This document shows, in pieces, positions 1-9,869 of a stretch of 64,000 bases of DNA; the first letter of the stretch is position 1; each line of letters starts with the position of its first letter. The stretch spans positions 173,378 through 237,377 of the forward strand of contig JAIWWG010000058.1 in NCBI GenBank assembly GCA_025435555.1. Direction: 5' to 3'. The notes under the pieces were generated by a model. That model was not told where the DNA came from, did not search any database, and was given only the letters and a program-made list of their open reading frames with translations. Source of the stretch: Chytriomyces cf. hyalinus JEL632 (lineage: Eukaryota; Chytridiomycota; Chytridiomycetes; Chytridiales; Chytriomycetaceae). The translations under genes were made by a program, and so were the position numbers.

Positions 1-1
1 T

Positions 2-214
2 GCCATTCGCGTTCTTTCAAATCCTTACCTGGCTTCAATGGACGCATCACAGTCTGGGCATGTTATGCTGTACTTGGGATCAATAAGTACGGTGGCAAAG
101 TGTAAAAAAGTAGGTTGGGGAACATGCGCAGAGTTGTATCGGGATTCATCTCAACAGGACAAGACTAGTACCGGGTTCAAGACATTGGTGGATTCATATA
201 AGCAGGAAGCATGA
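2..214 (+). pseudogene. 3' fragment of a 32-residue helical-repeat protein gene
   Basis: The open frame enters from the left edge and ends at TGA (212-214). It reads the last degenerate repeat (AIRVLSNPYLASMDA) and then the family's C-terminal domain with the signature CKKVGWG. Compared with the intact copy at 6464-7594, about 14 residues between the last repeat and YLGS are missing without a frame change, so this copy may be defective. The upstream part lies outside the window, so it cannot be decided whether this is a full gene or a fragment. Confidence 0.7.
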
Positions 215-1031
215 TGATTTGCGTTCTTGATGGGGCTTATCGAACTCTCGTTGAATGCAGGTACATCAAACTCTGGCTACAATAAACCAAGCATTCAGCG
301 AAAACGATGCAAACGAGGGACTTAAAATACTGTCTTGATCCAACCTCAACACATTTTCGTTGATTGCTGGATCAGGGTCATCAAGATCCCAAAGAGTGAC
401 TGACGTCTCCTCCATTAGTGCTCGAACAGACCCAAAACTGGCCGTCTGAATAAACCTGTATTTGCATTGCGTGTACGTGCGTTCATACAGTCAATGGTGA
501 TACATCTCTTCTTGTAAAAGCGTCTCGTTGTAAAGCTGTAAAACGAGTCCCTGTAACGTTGCTCCTTGTAAAAAACATGACGACATATTGGTATGCGCAC
601 GTATATATCGGGCAATAAATGACGCCTTGCATGCGCGGACTGCTCGCTCCCAATTGGTCAGTTGGACGAATGGTCGGGTTTGGATAAATTTTTATTGGGG
701 CAACGGCACGCACGCATTTAAAAATTTGCGCGATTTGATCAATTGGACACGCACAAACTGGGGCCAGTCTCAGCGGCAGTCCTGGATCAGCGGCAGTGCT
801 TGGGTGCTTGGGTGCTTGGGTGTGTGTGTGTGTGTGTGCGTGGGTGTGCGAAGGAGACCGTGTTTGGGAGCATAAACAGTCTAAACACGCGGCATCCTGC
901 TCACCAAGATGTCGGTTTCAAATTAAGAAACCCTCACGCGTGCATGCCCTTCTTTTTAATAAAAAACACCATCTTCCAAAACTGGGGTACTCTCTCGCAA
1001 CACAAAACCTTTCCTCACTACAACCACCGCC
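215..1031. other. Intergenic region upstream of PHO84
   Basis: No convincing coding sequence is seen; the short open frames here have no recognisable domain. The stretch holds a simple TG-rich repeat (797-840) and the promoter of the PHO84-like gene. Confidence 0.6.
797..840. repeat. TGCTTGGG and TG microsatellite
   Basis: Three TGCTTGGG-like units run directly into about nine TG units. Confidence 0.85.
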
Positions 1032-2762
1032 ATGGGCTACGGATACACCGACAGAGGCACAGAGTCTGCCAAACGTGCACAAGCATTCGCACACCTCGAT
1101 GAAGCCCGGCTCGGCTGGTTCCACTTGCGCGCTGTCATTGTGTCAGGAGTCGGTTTCTTTGCCGATGCATACGACATCTTTGTCATTGGTCAGGCCATCC
1201 CCATGGTCTACCAGATCTACTACGGCCCACAATACATCTCTGGCTCGTACCCGGCCAATATCCCCGGTCTCAACAACACCCAACCCATCCCAAAAACACC
1301 ACAAAACACCAAAGTCAACTTTAACGACAACTACCCCAGCGGTGCTCACATGGACGCCTGGCTCAAGGCTTCCACCAACTGGGGAAACTTCTTCGGACAG
1401 ATTGGATTTGGAATCTTGGGGGATCAGTTGGGAAGGAAAAAAATGTACGGTGTGGAACTGATTGTCATGATTGTGTGCACGATTGGATCTGCGATGGCTG
1501 GACCGATGGTGCATGGATTCAATATTCTCGTGATTCTGTCCATTTGGCGATTCTTTTTGGGTGTTGGTATCGGTGGTGACTACCCAATGTCTGCCGTCAT
1601 TACCTCTGAGTTTGCCAACGTGCGATACCGCGGTATGATGCTTTCAGCTGTGTTTGCAATGCAGGGAATCGGAATCATGGTTGGAGGACTTGTGTACATG
1701 GCCACGCTTGCTGCGTTCAAGTCGCAGATCCAAACGGACTACACGACCCTGGACATTGTGTGGCGCATTGCGCTTGGATTCGGAGCCGTGCCTGCTCTGG
1801 GCGCTGTTTACTTCCGAATGACGATTCCCGAAACTCCGCGTTTTACTGTTGATGGTAAACAAAGAAACACGTGTTTTTGTGGGGTGCAGCATTACCAATC
1901 AATTAATTTTTTTTGGACAGTTATCGGAGACACGCACAAGGCCGATTCCGATGTCGCCCGAGTCCTCGCCCTCAACAACGTTGCATCCGTTTCTTCCAGC
2001 TGGGAAGGCGAAGATATCGCAACTGCCAAAGTCGCCGTCAAGAGCAACACGTTTGCAGACTTTCGCGCATACTTTGGACAATGGCGGCACATGAAAACCT
2101 TGATTGGAACCTCGTACACTTGGTTTGCGCTCGATGTTGCTTGGTACGGTCTCGCGTTGAACCAGTCCACGGTGCTGTCGCTCATCAACTTTAACGGACC
2201 GGCGAAAGTGAAAGTAAATGGCACGTCCATCACACCGCCTGCAGATATTGCCGAGCTGTTTTACCAAAACGCACTTGGAAACTTGATTATCGCCTTCTGT
2301 GGAACTGTTCCCGGGTACTGGTTCTGTGTTGCATTTGTAGAAAAACTCGGCCGCAAACCCATCCAATACTGCGGCTTCCTCGTAATCACCATATGTCTGA
2401 CAGTCCTCGCCGTAATGTGGGACACGATCAAAACACAGCAAATCCCATTCCTGGTTGTTTTCACAATCGCGCAATTCTTTTTCCAATTTGGACCCAACAC
2501 GACCACATTTGTGATCCCCGGTGAAGTGTTTCCCACGCGGTTCCGGTCAACTGGACACGGTATTTCTGCCGGATGTGGTAAATTGGGCGCCATTATCGGG
2601 ATTCAGGTTGTTGGACCGTATTTCATTCCGAATGCGCAGATTGTGTTGGCCACATTTGCAGTGATTATGGCGACGGGTGGGATTGCCACGGCGTTAGTTC
2701 CTGAGACTGCAGGAAAGACGCTTGAGGAGCTTTCTGGCGAGGAAGACGTGATTCTGTCTTAG
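1032..2762 (+). CDS. PHO84: PHO84-like high-affinity inorganic phosphate/H+ symporter
   Basis: Plasma-membrane phosphate:H+ symporter of the MFS family (PHS group). Exons are 1032-1854 and 1921-2762, giving 554 residues. The intron (1855-1920, 66 nt) is a multiple of three with no stop, so the frame reads through it; the family alignment (ETPR then a KADSD-like stretch) supports splicing. Visible motifs are the first helix GVGFFADAYDIF, the MFS loop motif GDQLGRKK, the family signature GIGGDYPMSAVITSEFA after helix 4, ALNQSTVL, and the late [21 protein letters not shown]. The extracellular loop around residues 70-110 is long. A deleted paralogue lies downstream at 5606-6371. The start ATG follows a CACCGCC context and matches the usual short N terminus. 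Confidence 0.95.
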   Translation: MGYGYTDRGTESAKRAQAFAHLDEARLGWFHLRAVIVSGVGFFADAYDIFVIGQAIPMVYQIYYGPQYISGSYPANIPGLNNTQPIPKTPQNTKVNFNDNYPSGAHMDAWLKASTNWGNFFGQIGFGILGDQLGRKKMYGVELIVMIVCTIGSAMAGPMVHGFNILVILSIWRFFLGVGIGGDYPMSAVITSEFANVRYRGMMLSAVFAMQGIGIMVGGLVYMATLAAFKSQIQTDYTTLDIVWRIALGFGAVPALGAVYFRMTIPETPRFTVDGKQRNTCFCGVQHYQSINFFWTVIGDTHKADSDVARVLALNNVASVSSSWEGEDIATAKVAVKSNTFADFRAYFGQWRHMKTLIGTSYTWFALDVAWYGLALNQSTVLSLINFNGPAKVKVNGTSITPPADIAELFYQNALGNLIIAFCGTVPGYWFCVAFVEKLGRKPIQYCGFLVITICLTVLAVMWDTIKTQQIPFLVVFTIAQFFFQFGPNTTTFVIPGEVFPTRFRSTGHGISAGCGKLGAIIGIQVVGPYFIPNAQIVLATFAVIMATGGIATALVPETAGKTLEELSGEEDVILS

Positions 2763-3170
2763 AGTCTTTTTTTCTTTTTTTGGTATCCTTGTCGAGATAA
2801 CGGGATCGTTAGAATGCGGTCAACAAATATACTAATATACATGAAATAAACGAGAAGAGAATTTGTGCAGTATTATTATTTTGTTTATTATTATTTTTAT
2901 TTTCTGAAGCACAGCGGCACACCACCCCACACCCCCACACGCCGCCACGCCACAACTGTGACGCACGCAAATCCGTAAGTGCACCCAAAGAGCAGAATTA
3001 GTCTGTGAACTCATTATTTATTAATTGACGATGAAAACGGAAGCTACGAATGAATTAAGCTCTTAATGATTTTGGTCTTCAAAAGGGCGTCATTCCCTTT
3101 TCACAAACAAACCAAACAAACAATAAACTGTACCAAACACAACAACAACAACAAACAACTCCACTCGCAT
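2763..3170. other. Intergenic region between PHO84 and the FAS1 gene
   Basis: AT-rich 3' flank and a CA-rich 5' leader (AACAACAACAAC just before the FAS1 start). No gene is seen. Confidence 0.6.
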
Positions 3171-5135
3171 ATGAACTCGATACTCTCCATATCCCTGCTA
3201 CTCCTCCTCCTCTCAGTCTGCTCAGCACAACCCCTCGTCGAAGTACTCCGCCAAAACAGCGCCACAACACTCCTTCAACTCGCCAAAACTGATTCACAAC
3301 TCTTCAAATCCTTATCCACATTCAAAGGCACCGTATTTGCACCCACAAACGATGCCTTTAGCGCTGCACTGAAAGATGGAGACAGGTTCACGCAGGATTC
3401 AACAACGGATCGGGTGCTCAAGTATCATTTGGTTCCTGATACAATGTTTGCTGGGGATGCTGCGTTTGAGGGGGCAGAGTTTTTGGTTAGTTTGAATGGG
3501 AGTGATGTGAAGGTTTCTAGGAGTGAGAACGGGATTGTGGTTTCATCGGCGTGGAATGCACCGCAGGCTAATGTTGTCAAGATGTTTGCGTTCACTGGGG
3601 GAGTTGTGCACTTTATTGATCAGGTATGTTGTGTATGGATGCTTTTTGCTACCTTGAAAAACTGACGAAATTTTTCAAACAAAACACAGACATTAACACC
3701 ACCGCTTGGGATCGTGGAAGTCGCCAAAGCCGCTGGTCTGACCAGCCTCGTCAGCGCTGTGGTTCAAGCCGGTCTTGCACGCACGATTATAAACCTGAAA
3801 GACGCTACCGTGTTTGCACCTTCGAACGAAGCAATTGCGCAAATCTCGAGCCTTGTCAACACGCTGTCAAAGGAACAGCTGGCACAGGTGCTGCTTCTAC
3901 ACGTGGTTCCGAATCAGCGGCTGCATTCGACTGACTTTGCCACATCGGCGCTGTTGACTTCGAGTACGGAAGCGCGTGTGCAGGTGCAGAAGGATGCTCA
4001 GGGTGTGGCTGTGAGTGGGCCTGGGAATGATGTTGCTGCGAGAGTTGTTACGGCAGATGTGCTTGCGAGTGTTGGTATTGTTATGCATGTTGTTGATAAG
4101 GTGTTGTTGCCGGCTGGGATGCTTGGTGGGATGGAGCCAGCTTCAGAGCCGTCTGCCGATGTTACTGCCATGAAAGGAACACTTAGAGTTGGAAAGCTGG
4201 CGGCTGCAGTCGAGGGTGAAGGGGGCGCTTCGTTGATTGCAGTTTTGAAGGCAAACAAGGCAACCACGCTCCTGAGCCTGGTTCAAAGCGACAAGCCCAT
4301 CCTGAACGCACTGGCTGACTTTAAGGGAACTCTGTTTGCACCCACGGACAAGGCCCTTGCCGCCTCAGTTGCAACTGGTTTCAACCCAAAAAACTTGACT
4401 CTTTTGTCCACGGTTCTAAAGTACCACGCCATCCCAACAACCGTGTTTGCGGAAAAGTCATTCACTGGAATCCAGTTTCTTAAAAGCTTGGAAGGAGATG
4501 AAGTGAAGGCATCCGGGTCCAGCGCCAAAGGCATCACCATCACCAGCGCATTCAACGCAAACACTGCAAACGTGGTTTCAAGCATGGCCTTCAGCGGCGG
4601 TATTGTCCATTTTATCGATGCAACGCTGACACCGCCTACGGACATTGTCACGGTGGCAAAGCAAGCGAAATTGACTGCGCTGTTGAATGCAATCATGTCG
4701 GCGGGTCTTGTGGATACGATTGTGAACCTCAAAACTGCGACCGTGTTTGCACCGTCGGACCAAGCGTTTGCGGCCATTTCGGCGACCGCGGCCAAACTTT
4801 CAAAGGAGCAGCTGAAGCAAGTGCTGCTCATGCATGTGGTTCCTGGGAAGCTGGTTCATTCGACGGAAGCAGCGGAGGCCAAGAATTTACCAAGCGTTGG
4901 CACTGCCGCGTCTGGACAAATGATCAGTGTTCAGTCGGATGGAAAGACTGTGCTGGTGAAGGGGGGCGGCAACATGAACCCTAGTAAGGTTATTGTAGCG
5001 GATGTGGTTGTGATGGGACCTTTAGTTGTGCATGTAATTGACCAGGTGTTGCTGCCTGGGAACCTGTCTGCTGGGGCTGGATCGATTGCAGTTGGGTTGA
5101 ATGTGGCATTCTGGATGGGATTGTTTTTTCTTTGA
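3171..5135 (+). CDS. Secreted four-domain fasciclin (FAS1) protein, probably GPI-anchored
   Basis: Exons are 3171-3623 and 3690-5135 (intron 66 nt, phase 0), giving 632 residues. The chosen ATG starts a clear signal peptide (a leucine-rich core ending SVCSA) and is preferred over the upstream in-frame ATG at 3066. Four FAS1 domains lie at about 19-150, 155-292, 330-462 and 465-610. Each shows a TVFAPT/S-N/D-x-A type H1 motif and a H2-like motif (LKYHLVP, LLHVVP, LKYHAIP, LMHVVP) and ends in VHFID or HVIDQVLLP. Domains 1 and 3, and 2 and 4, resemble each other most, suggesting a doubled pair. A short hydrophobic tail without charges follows, as in GPI signals. FAS1 proteins are usually cell-surface adhesion molecules; the ligand here is unknown. 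Confidence 0.92.
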
Positions 5136-5605
5136 GCATTTTTTACTTGAACATATTTTTGGCATAAAAATGAAGCAGTGAGCATTATAATTATCCATGC
5201 TTGTTGATGCTGACCTGTTTATGCTTCATACTCGCCGCTGTTTGCATTTCATACTCGCCGGTCGCCGCAGTTCAACAAATAACGGAAAAAAATCAATTGG
5301 TTTCATTGTGATCAATTTTTACATCCCAACTGCCAAGAAATGAAAAATTGCCGACAATTTCCAGCGTCCTCTCAAAACATGCTTAAAATTGCTGACAAAA
5401 TATGCGTTGGTGAACTGCGGCGTGCGTGCCCAATTGTTTACGCATACAAAAACAAACACGGGTGGGGTGGGGAGGAACGGGTCCCTTCCATTTTAAATAA
5501 AAACAGTGGCATTTGACAATACCCCAACACACACACATTCAAACGGCAAATGTTTCTCGTTGCTTTCAGACAACTCCAACGACATTGACATTGCAATTGT
5601 CGAGG
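5136..5605. other. Intergenic region before the PHO84 pseudogene
   Basis: AT-rich sequence with short direct repeats (for example CATACTCGCCG twice near 5228 and 5250). No gene is seen. Confidence 0.55.
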
Positions 5606-6371
5606 GTTCCAAGCGTGCTCAAGCATTTGCACATCTCGACGAGGCCAATTCCACTTGCGCGCTGTCATTGTCTCTGGTGTCGGTTTCTTTGCCGATGCGT
5701 ACGTGGGCCGACTTCAAAGGATACTTTGGCCAATGGAAAAACATGAAATTCATCATTGGTACTGCCTATACTTGGTTCGCTCTCGATGTGGCTTGGTCCG
5801 GTCTCTCTCTCAACCAGTCCACCGTCTTGAACTTGATCAACTTTAACGGCCCAAGCAAAGTCGCTGTCAACGGCACAAAGATCACACCACCTGTCGACAT
5901 TGCAGACCTGTTTTACCAGATCGCCGTCGGAAACTTGATCATTGCCTTCTGCGGCACTGTCCGGGCTGCTGGTTCTGTGTCGCTCTGATTGAGAAGCTCG
6001 GTCGTAAACCCATCCAGTACTTTGGGTTTTTTGTCATCACGATCTGTCTCACCATCCTTGCTGTCTTGTGGAGCAACATCAAGAACCAGCAAACACAGTT
6101 TCTCGTCGTGTTTACCATTGCCCAGTTCTTTTTTCCAGTTTGGGCCAAACACAACCACTTTCATCGTTCAAGGGGAAGTCTTCCCAACACGGTTCCGATC
6201 CACAGGTCAAGGAATTTCAGCTGCATGCGGGAAAGTGGGCGCCATTCTTGGTTTGGACCTTACTTTTCAAAGAACGCGCGCATTGTGTTGGCAACTTGGC
6301 TTATTCCGGAGACTGCTGGAAAGACTTTGGAGGAGCTGTCTGGGGAAAATACTGCATTTGAAACTGCATAA
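5606..6371 (+). pseudogene. PHO84-like pseudogene with a large internal deletion
   Basis: Starts with the same KRAQAFAHLDEA stretch as the intact gene at 1032. It then breaks frame, keeps GVGFFADAY in another frame, and jumps at about 5702 straight to WADFKGYFGQW, so roughly 280 residues of the transporter (helices 2-6 and the central loop) are missing. The rest follows the parent (TWFALDVAW, LNQSTVLNLINFNG, the [12 protein letters not shown] region) but across at least three frames. The deletion junction shares ACG with both parental edges, consistent with microhomology. No functional protein is expected. Confidence 0.9.
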
Positions 6372-6463
6372 GTTAAATAAAAAGCCCTCAAGCGCACTGT
6401 TGTTGTATTTAACTTGATGCATGCATTCAAGGAAAGTTATGCGCTCAAAGAAAGAATCCTAAT

Positions 6464-7594
6464 TTACAATGCTTCCTGCAAATATGTGTCCACCAATTGC
6501 TCAAACCCTGCTCTTGTCTTCTCCAGTTGAGATGCATCCCGATACAAATCCGAGCATACTCCCCAACCAACCTTTTTACACTTTGCCACCATCCCTGCTG
6601 ATCCCAAGTACGACGTAGCATCCCCAAGCTGTGCATTTCGAATGAAGCCCATAAATTCTTGCCATTGCACGGCATCCATAGAAGCTAGCGAACTATTTGA
6701 AAGAACACGAACGGCACCCTTTTCGCCCAACACGCTTTGAATCTCAGGAAATTTAGCCATTAGCTCATCCACTCGCGTGCAAAAGCTATCACATGAAAGG
6801 AGACGGACTGCTGATTCAGTTCCAAGTTGACCAGACAAACGACCCAAGACAGGGAGAAGAGTGTCCGTACGAGCACAAAAGCTGCCAGTTGAAAGCAATA
6901 CCACTGCATTTTTGGTTCCAAATGCATTTGAAAGGGTGCCAAATATTGGCATGAGAGCGTCTGCCCGAGCACAAAAACTGTCTGAAGAAAGCAGCCGCAC
7001 TGCAGATTCCGTCCCGACCGTCTCAGAAAGAGATTCCAAATGAGGCAGCAGCGTTTCAACGCGAGCACAAAAGCTGTCTTTCGAAAGCAACATCACTGCT
7101 GATTTCGTTCCAATATTCTCTGACAAGTTATCCAAAATAGGCAGCAAAGTTTCCGCTCGAGCACAAAAGCTGCCTGAAGAAAGCAACATGACTGCCGATT
7201 TCGTTCCCAACTTTTCTGAAAGAGTGTTGACAATAGGAACAAGGGCTTCATGATGAGCGCAAAAGCTGCCTGTGGAGAGCAATCGAACAGCATTCGTCAC
7301 TCCAACTTGATGCGTGAGATGGTCCAGCGTCGGAAGCAGCGGATCAGTCCGAAAAGCAAAGCTTTTGGTCGAAAGCAGCCTGTCCGCTGATGTCTCGCCC
7401 ACGAGTTTTACAAGTGTTTTTAGAGTTTCGCGAGGACTTTTTGAGGCTGTGTGACGTTTGGTCGCTGTTGCAAGATGGCGGTGCAGAGATGGATTGACAC
7501 CTCGACTGAAGACTATCGATAAGTGAGTTCTGCGCAAGTTCATGTTGATGCGCGTGGGTATGGCTGGACGCAGAGCGAAGGATCTCGCGAACAT
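6464..7594 (-). CDS. Intact 32-residue helical-repeat protein with mitochondrial-type presequence (TALE/mTERF-like layout)
   Basis: Single-exon gene of 376 residues, the only undamaged member of the family here. Residues 1-65 form an Arg-rich, acid-poor N terminus beginning MFARSFALRPAIPTR, with R-H-L-A near 40 that fits an R-3 type mitochondrial processing site. Eight repeats follow at a strict 32-residue (96 bp) spacing: 66-97, 98-129, 130-161, 162-193, 194-225, 226-257, 258-289 and a degenerate 290-323. The consensus is G-T-x-x-A-V-x-L-L-S-x-x-S-F-C-A-R-x-[DE]-x-L-L-P-x-L-x-x-L-S. The two residues after LLS vary (TK, TG, SG, KD, SD, TG, CD, NS). Residues 324-376 form a conserved C-terminal domain with CKKVGWG. 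Two-helix repeats with a variable pair recall TAL-effector repeats (33-35 residues); repeat size and organelle targeting also recall mTERF proteins. The function is not known and no family is assigned. Confidence 0.85.
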   Translation of the reverse strand: MFARSFALRPAIPTRINMNLRRTHLSIVFSRGVNPSLHRHLATATKRHTASKSPRETLKTLVKLVGETSADRLLSTKSFAFRTDPLLPTLDHLTHQVGVTNAVRLLSTGSFCAHHEALVPIVNTLSEKLGTKSAVMLLSSGSFCARAETLLPILDNLSENIGTKSAVMLLSKDSFCARVETLLPHLESLSETVGTESAVRLLSSDSFCARADALMPIFGTLSNAFGTKNAVVLLSTGSFCARTDTLLPVLGRLSGQLGTESAVRLLSCDSFCTRVDELMAKFPEIQSVLGEKGAVRVLSNSSLASMDAVQWQEFMGFIRNAQLGDATSYLGSAGMVAKCKKVGWGVCSDLYRDASQLEKTRAGFEQLVDTYLQEAL

Positions 7595-7775
7595 GTTCGT
7601 GCAGTGGCTTTCACTTGTTGTCGGTATATTTTTTTTACTTTTACATTTCTCACTTTCTGTTCACGTTCAACGACGTTTTCGGACTTTCTCGGACATCTTT
7701 GGGGTCTTCCTCCAATATTTGTGTCCAATGTTTGTATTCAGCTCTATGCACGAGGATTCGTGGATTGCGTTTAAA

Positions 7776-7973
7776 ATGGACAAAAGGAGAGAACTGCAGG
7801 ATCTACATTCAGCACGTCGTCAGGCCCTGCTTGCGATGGAAGAACTGAACAAAGAAATTGGCAGTGCTGGAGAGCAAGTAAAAGGCGTGGGCAACCGCAT
7901 CGCGCGAAACAAGAAACGGAGGTGGGTTTTGGTGGGAAATTCGAACACCAGTCGCTATTTATGCCACCTATAA
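7776..7973 (+). CDS. Short charged helical ORF, possible gene remnant
   Basis: ATG at 7776 opens 65 codons. The first 50 residues are highly charged and helical (MDKRRELQDLHSARRQALL, then EELNKEIGSAGEQVKGVGNR) with coiled-coil-like spacing. The tail runs into duplicated non-coding flank of the repeat-protein genes. It could be an exon of a larger lost gene. It is not recognised and there is no supporting neighbour. Confidence 0.25.
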   Translation: MDKRRELQDLHSARRQALLAMEELNKEIGSAGEQVKGVGNRIARNKKRRWVLVGNSNTSRYLCHL

Positions 7974-7992
7974 TCATGTGTACAAATCCAAA

Positions 7993-8143
7993 TCACACTG
8001 CTCCCTGCGCGTATGCATCAACCAATCTCTCAAAACCGACTCTTGTCTTCTCATTCTGCGATGCATGTCGATACAAATCTATGCAATTTCCCCAACCAAC
8101 CTTTTTACACTTTGCCACCATCCCTGCTGATCCCAAGTACGAG
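7993..8143 (-). pseudogene. C-terminal fragment of the helical-repeat protein family
   Basis: Carries only the last 50 codons of the family (YLGSAGMV to the stop), including the CKKVGWG signature. The flanking sequence (GTGGGAAATTCGAA, then TACAAATC) recurs next to the following copy at 8151-8213, so this is a short tandem duplication of that gene's 3' end. Confidence 0.85.
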
Positions 8144-8211
8144 GGTTTAGGTGGGAAATTCGAACCACAAATCGCTTTTTATACACCCATAATCGCGCGT
8201 ACAAATCTAAA

Positions 8212-9533
8212 TTAAAGTGCTTCTTGCGCGTATGCATCCACCAATCCCTCGAACCCGGCTCTTGTCTTCTGATGCTGAGATGCACCCCTGTACAATTCCG
8301 AGCATACCCCCCAACCAACCTTTTTGCACTTTCCCACCAGCCGCACTGTTCCTAAGTACGATGAAGTATCCCCAGGTTGGGCATTTTGGACAAATTTCAT
8401 AAACTCTCCCCATTGTGACGCATCCATGGTAACCAGATAAGGATTTGAAAGAACACGAACGGCACCCTTTTCGCCCAACACGCTTTGAATCTCAGGAAAT
8501 TTAGCCATCAGCTCACCTTCCCGCACACAAAAGCCGTCACATGAAAGGGGGCGGACTGCTGATTCAGTTCCAAGTTGACCAGACAAACGATCCAAGACAG
8601 GGAGAAGAGTGTCGGTACGAGCACAAAAGCTGCCAGTTGAAAGCAATGCCACTGCATTTTTGGTTCCAACTGTATTTGATAGGGTGCCAAATATTGGCAT
8701 GAGAGCGTCTGCCCGAGCACAAAAACTGTCTGAAGAAAGCAGCCGCACTGCAGATTCCGTCCCAATTTTCTCAGAAAGAAAGTTAAAAATGTGCAGCAGA
8801 ATGTCCATGCGGCCGCTAAAGCTGTTTCTCGAAAGCAATTGGACTGCAGATTCCGCCCCCAGTTTCTCTGACAACATGCCCAACACAGGAAGCAGAGCAT
8901 CTGCTCGAGCACAAAAGCTGTCTTTCGAAAGTAACGCAACTGCCGGCTTCGTCCCCAGCGTCTCAGAGAGTTTAACCAAAATAGGGAGGAGAGCCTCATG
9001 ATGTGCGCAAAAACTATTGCTTGACAGCAACGTGACTGCTGATGTCATCCCAATTTCACTGAAAACATGTGCAAAACAGGAAGCAGAGCATCCGCGCGAG
9101 CACAAAAACTGTCCTTCGAAAGTAACGCAACTGCCGGCTTCGTCCCCAATGTCTCAGAGAGATCAACCAAAATAGGGAGGAGAGCCTCATGATTTGCGCA
9201 AAAACTATTGCTTGAGAGCAATCGAACGGCATTCTTTGCCCCAATTTTGTGTGTGAGATGGTCAAGAGTTGGAAGCAGGGCATCAGGTCGACAAATGAAG
9301 CCTCCGGTGGAAAGTAGCCTGTCCGCTGATGTGTTGCCGATGAGTTTAACGATCGCTTTTCGAATGTCGCGAGGACTTTTGGAGGCCGCAGATCGTGTGG
9401 TTGAAGTTGCGAGATGGCGGTGGATGGATGACTTGATATCTGGACTGAAGACAACAGAAATGGGAGTCCTGTACAAGTTGATGCTGATGCGACCGTGGAT
9501 GACTGGATATAGAGCGAAGCATCTTGCGAACAT
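8212..9533 (-). pseudogene. Ten-repeat paralogue of the helical-repeat family, broken by one frameshift
   Basis: Two overlapping frames (9045-9533 and 8212-9105) together match the intact protein from presequence (MFARCFALYPVIHGR, R-H-L-A conserved) to C terminus. The frame is lost at about 9046-9060, within the Gly that starts repeat 4, by one missing base. It would have ten repeats rather than eight. Repeats 2-3 and 4-5 are near-identical, showing a recent 192-bp duplication of a two-repeat unit. The variable pairs in order are TG, SN, KD, SN, KD, RN, SD, TG, CD, NP. Everything else is intact, so an assembly indel is a real alternative to decay. Confidence 0.85.
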
Positions 9534-9869
9534 GCAAACGGTCTTTGGTGCTGTTTATTTGTTGTTGTTTTTACCCCTCGATTTACATTTGATTCTGCTG
9601 CTCTTCGGACAACTTCGGCTTCTCCTTCTAAAGAATGCGTTCATCATAGCGCCTAAATGTCTTTTGCATCGGTGGAGTCTGGTGGCCTGGCCTGCGAGCG
9701 AGAAAATATTGCAACCATTTGCTGTCATTAAGATTTGTGAGTTGCATTTGCGTGCAAGATCACACCAGAAAGCGCAGTGGGTATGCAATTCGCGTGTATC
9801 TCGTTTTCAATTTCAGCCTTTTGTGCGTTGAGCGACATTCTTCGGTGAATCATTTTCTCTTCTGAATGT

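Noticed and set aside
1032-2762. Reading PHO84 as an intronless 576-residue protein.
   Set aside because: The extra 22 residues are flanked by perfect GT...AG and break a conserved family segment.
6861-7043. Open frames on the plus strand opposite the helical-repeat genes (also 8609-9001 and 39779-40285).
   Set aside because: They are antisense shadows of the 96-bp repeats, with the same period and no independent features.
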